A DNA stretch of 64,000 bases, from positions 992,001 through 1,056,000 of the forward strand of contig NZ_JQLN01000007.1 of assembly GCF_000744225.1 (NCBI RefSeq), written 5' to 3'. Of the stretch, positions 60,769 through 64,000 are shown one piece after another. Below the pieces are notes generated by a model that ran no database searches, was not told the DNA's origin, and worked only from the letters and a program-made list of their open reading frames with translations. A program made the translations under genes and the position numbers. Within the stretch, counting starts at the first letter, position 1; every line of letters starts with the position of its first letter. Origin of the DNA: Kitasatospora mediocidica KCTC 9733 (GTDB lineage Bacteria > Actinomycetota > Actinomycetes > Streptomycetales > Streptomycetaceae).

Positions 60769-61302
60769 ATGAGCGGGGCGCCGGGCGCCGACGAGGACCG
60801 TCCCCAGGAGAGCGAGAACACTCCTGCCCCGGCCCCCGGCAGCCAGGCCGAACAGGACGCGATCTTCGCCGCCCTGGTGGCGCAGTTCGACGACCCGGTG
60901 GATCTCAACCGGCCGGACTGGCCGGAGATCGAGAACCTGCGCGCCAAGAACGACCTGGCCGGGTTCTCCCCCCAGCCCCGCCCCCGTCCCAGCACCCCCG
61001 CCACCCCGGCCGACCCCCCGCGCAGCTGGACACCGGCCGAGGACCCCGACGAGGGCCACTACGTCCCACCGGAGCCCCCGCCCCTCCCCCAGGGCGACAC
61101 CACCGCCAAGTTCGCCTGGATCGCCGTCCTCGGCGGCCCGGCCCTGCTCCTCTTCGACGCCTTCTTCTGGCGCGAGATCGCCGGCTGGCCCGCCTGGGTC
61201 GGCCTCACCGCCTTCCTCGGCGGCTTCGCCACCCTCGTCATCCGCATGAAGGACCGCGACGACGACGAGCCCCCGGACCCCCACGGCGGCGCGGTCGTCT
61301 GA
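60769..61302 (+). CDS. Conserved actinobacterial membrane protein of unknown function
   Basis: A 177-residue protein: an acidic, Pro-rich N-terminal half with Pro-Pro-Pro-Leu-Pro-Gln-Gly-Asp-Thr-Thr-Ala-Lys-Phe-Ala-Trp near 107, two membrane helices (about 120-137 and 140-158) and an Asp/Glu/Pro tail. I recognise the type from Streptomyces chromosomes but no function. It follows the esterase by 46 nt and may share its transcript. Confidence 0.82.
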   Translation: MSGAPGADEDRPQESENTPAPAPGSQAEQDAIFAALVAQFDDPVDLNRPDWPEIENLRAKNDLAGFSPQPRPRPSTPATPADPPRSWTPAEDPDEGHYVPPEPPPLPQGDTTAKFAWIAVLGGPALLLFDAFFWREIAGWPAWVGLTAFLGGFATLVIRMKDRDDDEPPDPHGGAVV

Positions 61303-61315
61303 GGCGACCTTCGGC

Positions 61316-62053
61316 TCAGGCCGGCGGGACGCGTAGGACCGCGACCACCGGGAGGTGGTCGGTGGCGGCCATCACGTCGGTGTGCGGCAGTGGGGGGACG
61401 CCGCAGGCGAGGGGGTGGATGGCGGGGGTGGTGAAGACGGCGTCCAGGCGCTGGTAGGGGTCGCCGGGGCGGGAGGTGTACTCGCCGCCCCAGGGGGCGG
61501 TGGCGTGGGCGTCCTGGTAGCGGGCGGCCAGCCACTGCCAGCCGGGGTCCTCGGGGTGTTCGTTGAAGTCGCCGCCGATGACGCCCTGTTCGGCGCCCGC
61601 GAGCTGTCCGGGGAGCAGCTGGAACTGGCTCAGCCGCTCGGCCGGGTCCAGGCTCAGGTGGCAGCTGGTCAGCGCGAAGGGGGCCGCACGGCCCAGCCGC
61701 ACGACGGCGGTGGCGAAGCCGCGCGCGTGCAGTCCGCGGGCCTTGGGGAGCAGCAGGTCGGCGCGGCGCAGCACGGTGGCGCGCGGGGTGCCGAGCAGCA
61801 GCGGGCCGGCGGCTGCCCGGCCGCCGCCGGAGAGCACGACGGTGCCGGTCTCGCGGGCGAGCCAGGCGGCCTGGGCCTCGGGGCGCCAGTAGCGGGGCGA
61901 CTCCTGAATGCAGATCAGGTCGGGCTCGCAGGCCCGGATGACCCGGACCAGGGCACGCCGGTCGTCGCGCTGCGAGCGGACGTTGTAACTGAGCACGCGG
62001 ACCCGTTCGGCGCCGTCGGGTTCCGGGCCGGAGGGCGGGAGGTCGAGGGTCAC
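61316..62053 (-). CDS. Endonuclease/exonuclease/phosphatase family protein
   Basis: A 245-residue EEP-fold protein with Leu-Ser-Tyr-Asn-Val-Arg-Ser near 21, Ile-Gln-Glu-Ser near 52, Gly-Gly-Asp-Phe-Asn-Glu near 153 and Ala-Thr-Asp-His-Leu-Pro-Val at the end: the metal and catalytic residues are intact. Substrate may be DNA, a sugar phosphate or a lipid head group. The GTG at 62053 is chosen because TAGCGT (62061-62066) ends 7 nt before it; this implies a leaderless mRNA. Confidence 0.82.
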   Translation of the reverse strand: MTLDLPPSGPEPDGAERVRVLSYNVRSQRDDRRALVRVIRACEPDLICIQESPRYWRPEAQAAWLARETGTVVLSGGGRAAAGPLLLGTPRATVLRRADLLLPKARGLHARGFATAVVRLGRAAPFALTSCHLSLDPAERLSQFQLLPGQLAGAEQGVIGGDFNEHPEDPGWQWLAARYQDAHATAPWGGEYTSRPGDPYQRLDAVFTTPAIHPLACGVPPLPHTDVMAATDHLPVVAVLRVPPA

Positions 62054-62056
62054 CCT

Positions 62057-62100
62057 CGTCACGCTACCGGTTCCGCCGCTGCGAGACCGGTAGCGTGACG
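62057..62100 (-). terminator. 14-bp hairpin after glkA carrying the next gene's -10 box
   Basis: Arms at 62057-62070 and 62087-62100 are exact reverse complements with a 16-nt spacer. It lies 5 nt after the glucokinase stop on the minus strand. The distal arm contains TAGCGT, the -10 candidate for the EEP gene. Confidence 0.65.
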
Positions 62101-62105
62101 GATCC

Positions 62106-63050
62106 TCAGCGCGTACGGGCCAGGTCGGCTGCGCCGACGATGCCGGCCGCCGAGCCCATCGAGGCCAGCACGACCTCGGCGCGCGGGCGGTGCACGCCAC
62201 CGTTCAGGTACGTGCCGAAGGCCTTGGCGACCGGGTCGAGCAGCAGCCGGCCGGAGTCGGAGACGCCGCCGCCGAGCACGAAGACGCCCGGGTCGAAGAG
62301 CGCGGCCAGGTCGGCCATGCCGCGGCCGAGCCAGTCGGCCACCTCGGCGTAGCACTCCAGGGCGAGCGGGTCGCCGTCCTCGGCCGCCTGCGTGATGTGG
62401 ATGCCCCGGATGGTGTCGGCGACACCGTCGTTGAGCTCCAGCATCCGCTTGCCGGCGATCGGGTCGGCGGCCGCCTTCTCCCGGCCGTAGCGGCGCAGCG
62501 CCCGGCCCGAGGCGTACTGCTCCCAGCAGCCGTGGCCGCCGCAGCCGCAGAGCAGGCCGTCGGGGACCATGTTGAGGTGGCCGATCTCGCCGGCCACGCC
62601 GAACCGGCCGCGGTGCAGCCGGCCGTCCAGCACCAGGCCGCCGCCGATCCCGGTGCCGACGGTGATCAGCACCATGTCGCTGTGCTCGGCCGCGGCGCCG
62701 AAGCGGAACTCGGCCCAGGCCGCGCAGTTGGCGTCGTTCTCGACCACCGTGTCGAGGCCGGTGAGCTCCTCGATCCGGCTGCGCAGCGGCTCGTTCTCCC
62801 AGTCGATGTTCGGCGCGAAGATCACCGTCGAGCGGTCCCGGTCGACGAAGCCGGGGGCACCCACGCCCACCGAGGCCACGTCGGGGTACTGCTCCTTGAG
62901 TTCGCGCACCGCCTGGGCGATGGCGTCGACGGCCCACTGCGGGTCGGCCGGAGTGGGTACCCGGGTGCGGGCCAGGATCTCGCCGGCCTCGTCGACCACC
63001 CCGGCCGCGATCTTGGTCCCGCCGACGTCGACGCCGATGGTCAGAGCCAT
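62106..63050 (-). CDS. glkA: ROK-family glucokinase
   Basis: A 314-residue sugar kinase. ATP-binding Asp-Val-Gly-Gly-Thr-Lys near 8-13, the sugar-binding Glu-Asn-Asp-Ala-Asn near 100, Gly-Thr-Gly-Ile-Gly-Gly-Gly and the ROK zinc motif Cys-Gly-Cys-Gly-Gly-His-Gly-Cys-Trp-Glu. Close in layout to S. coelicolor GlkA, the enzyme also needed for glucose repression. The ATG at 63050 behind GAGGGA gives the family start; a Met five codons upstream is less likely. Confidence 0.95.
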   Translation of the reverse strand: MALTIGVDVGGTKIAAGVVDEAGEILARTRVPTPADPQWAVDAIAQAVRELKEQYPDVASVGVGAPGFVDRDRSTVIFAPNIDWENEPLRSRIEELTGLDTVVENDANCAAWAEFRFGAAAEHSDMVLITVGTGIGGGLVLDGRLHRGRFGVAGEIGHLNMVPDGLLCGCGGHGCWEQYASGRALRRYGREKAAADPIAGKRMLELNDGVADTIRGIHITQAAEDGDPLALECYAEVADWLGRGMADLAALFDPGVFVLGGGVSDSGRLLLDPVAKAFGTYLNGGVHRPRAEVVLASMGSAAGIVGAADLARTR

Positions 63051-63130
63051 GTGTCCCTCAGTCATTCGCTCGTGCCCGATGGGAGGACCGGTGCTCGCCC
63101 GGTCCGTGCTCCCCTAACACACCGTGCCAT

Positions 63131-63158
63131 ACATTATCCGAAGACAACAGCTAGCGAA
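63131..63158 (-). promoter_or_regulatory. Putative glkA promoter
   Basis: Minus-strand TTCGCT (63153-63158) and TAATGT (63131-63136), 16 bp apart, about 80 bp before the start codon. The -10 is strong, the -35 weak. Confidence 0.45.
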
Positions 63159-63232
63159 CCCCGCCGAGAGGCTTCAATAGTCGTACGATTCAAATCGATC
63201 CGTAGCGCGTCGGGATCCCTGGGTAACCGAAC

Positions 63233-63487
63233 TCAGCCATCGACGTCGATGTGTTCGGTATCGGTGGATTCCGGAGCCGACCAGCGGCGCTCGTGGCCGG
63301 CCACGGCCGCGCGGTAGGCGGCCAACAGCTCGGTACCGGCTGCGGCGAGGTGCCCGTAGACGTCCGGATACTGGTCACGGAGCTGGTCGGCGGCCTGCTG
63401 CGCCTTCTCGCCGACGGCACACGCGAGCTTGCGCGTCTCCTCGACGAGCGAGCCGAGCGGGTTGTCGACAGGATCTGAACTGTTCAT
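63233..63487 (-). CDS. Small hypothetical acidic helical protein
   Basis: An 84-residue protein predicted as two helices (Leu-Val-Glu-Glu-Thr-Arg-Lys-Leu-Ala and Tyr-Gly-His-Leu-Ala-Ala-Ala-Gly-Thr-Glu-Leu-Leu-Ala-Ala-Tyr) and an acidic tail. It resembles the C-terminal part of the streptomycete DUF5304 type, but lacks the Cys-Pro-x-Cys segment I would expect there. In S. coelicolor a gene in this position (SCO2127) has been linked to glkA expression; homology is not established here. Confidence 0.65.
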   Translation of the reverse strand: MNSSDPVDNPLGSLVEETRKLACAVGEKAQQAADQLRDQYPDVYGHLAAAGTELLAAYRAAVAGHERRWSAPESTDTEHIDVDG

Positions 63488-63573
63488 GACGGGCGCCTCC
63501 TCGTGCCGGCGACCGCGACCGCGGCCCCTGCACCGACGCTACCGGAGCCCGCCGGAGCCCCGGCGGAGCCCGC

Positions 63574-64000
63574 TCAGGAGCGGGGCCAGAGCTCCGGATC
63601 GGGCGCGAAGCGCACCGTCAGCTCGCCGTCCCGCAGGCCCGCGCCCGCCACCGTGCAGCGGCGCAGCGCGGACGGCAGGGAGAGAATCCGGCGGTACGGG
63701 CCGAGCCCCACCACCAGCTCGTCGCCCCGCCGCATCAGCTCCAGGTCGGCGCGGTCGGCGCCGGGCACGGTGAGCCGCCAGAGCAGCACCCCGTCCTCGG
63801 CGAGCCGGTCCTCGGCCGTCCAGGGCCAGTTCTCGACGGGCTCCGGCCCGGGGCCCTCGCCGTACAGCTGGCGGGCCAGCTCGGACGGCTGCTCGGCCAG
63901 CTGGTCCCCGACCAGCAGCGGGACGTCGAGGGCCAGCCCCGCCAGCCGCTCGCGCTCGCGGGCGGCCAGCGCGGCGAGCCAGGGGTCGGCGGAGGTGAGT
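63574..64000 (-). CDS. ArsA-family ATPase-like protein, C-terminal part (partial)
   Basis: The frame is open to the window edge and ends at TGA 63574; about 141 C-terminal residues are visible. The end domain (Leu-Trp-Arg-Leu-x-Val-Pro-Gly ... Asp-Glu-Leu-Val-Val ... Arg-Arg-Ile-Leu-x-Leu-Pro-Ser-Ala-Leu-Arg-Arg-Cys) is the small beta domain found after the ATPase core in actinobacterial ArsA/Get3-like proteins. The ATP-binding region is outside the window, so the role is not verifiable. Confidence 0.7.
   Translation of the reverse strand, partial: LTSADPWLAALAARERERLAGLALDVPLLVGDQLAEQPSELARQLYGEGPGPEPVENWPWTAEDRLAEDGVLLWRLTVPGADRADLELMRRGDELVVGLGPYRRILSLPSALRRCTVAGAGLRDGELTVRFAPDPELWPRS

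Overview
The window is very GC-rich, gene-dense chromosomal DNA of a streptomycete-type actinobacterium (Streptomyces, Kitasatospora or a close relative). Evidence: strong third-position G/C bias, many GTG and TTG starts, a PQG-rich DivIVA, a 399-residue FtsZ, an actinobacterial ileS T-box leader, and a gene order that, as far as I recall it, follows the dnaE-lspA-ileS-divIVA-dcw-metF-thi-bfr-trpE-glkA stretch of Streptomyces chromosomes. I see no tRNA, rRNA, CRISPR, insertion sequence or phage signature. This is core genome, and most of the interest lies in regulation and in small departures from the expected order.

Layout. 1-9.9 kb: the end of a probable dnaE, a Gln/Pro-rich membrane protein with an apparent frameshift, a DLH-like hydrolase, an ABC permease coupled to an unusual peptidase-ABC ATPase fusion, an MscS channel, a LURP-one-like protein, a GNAT acetyltransferase, rluD, lspA and a DksA/TraR zinc-finger protein. 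9.9-13.6 kb: a T-box riboswitch and ileS. 13.6-32 kb: the division and cell-wall (dcw) cluster, all on the minus strand: rsmH-ftsL-ftsI-murE-murF-mraY-murD-ftsW-murG-ftsQ-ftsZ-yggS-sepF-yggT-divIVA. Most genes overlap by 4 bp. Three promoter-like sites and three GACAC (WhiA-type) motifs lie in front of ftsZ. The ylmD/yfiH gene expected between ftsZ and yggS is absent.

32-43.7 kb: beta-carbonic anhydrase; a MoxR-DUF58-transglutaminase operon ended by a 25-bp hairpin; DUF3040, a methyltransferase, a HEPN-like protein, DUF4126, a CrtI-like oxidoreductase, a Gln/Tyr-rich membrane protein and metF. 43.8-54.8 kb: polyprenyl synthase, thiE, an Rv2175c-type DNA-binding protein, a FAD reductase, a TPP riboswitch with thiO-thiS-thiG, a PASTA Ser/Thr kinase, a sulfite-oxidase-like enzyme, bacterioferritin, its ferredoxin with an iron box, and class II DAHP synthase. 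54.8-64 kb: a Trp-Trp-Trp leader peptide and attenuator in front of a fused anthranilate synthase, a two-component system, PlsC, an esterase, an EEP-family protein, ROK glucokinase, a small hypothetical protein and the end of an ArsA-like ATPase.

How it works together. Peptidoglycan precursor synthesis (MurE/F/D/G, MraY), septal synthesis (FtsI/W/L/Q), the Z-ring and its anchor (FtsZ, SepF) and polar growth (DivIVA) are co-located. Amino-acid and cofactor genes carry three RNA devices: T-box on ileS, TPP on thiO, attenuation on trpE. A recurring feature is a TANNNT -10 box 6-7 nt before ATG/GTG with no room for a ribosome-binding site, which suggests leaderless mRNAs for metF, the kinase, aroF, trpL, carbonic anhydrase and the EEP gene. 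No wholly new multigene system stands out. The best novelty candidates are the peptidase-ABC fusion, the hairpins carrying -10 boxes, and the 11-bp inverted repeat between aroF and trpL.
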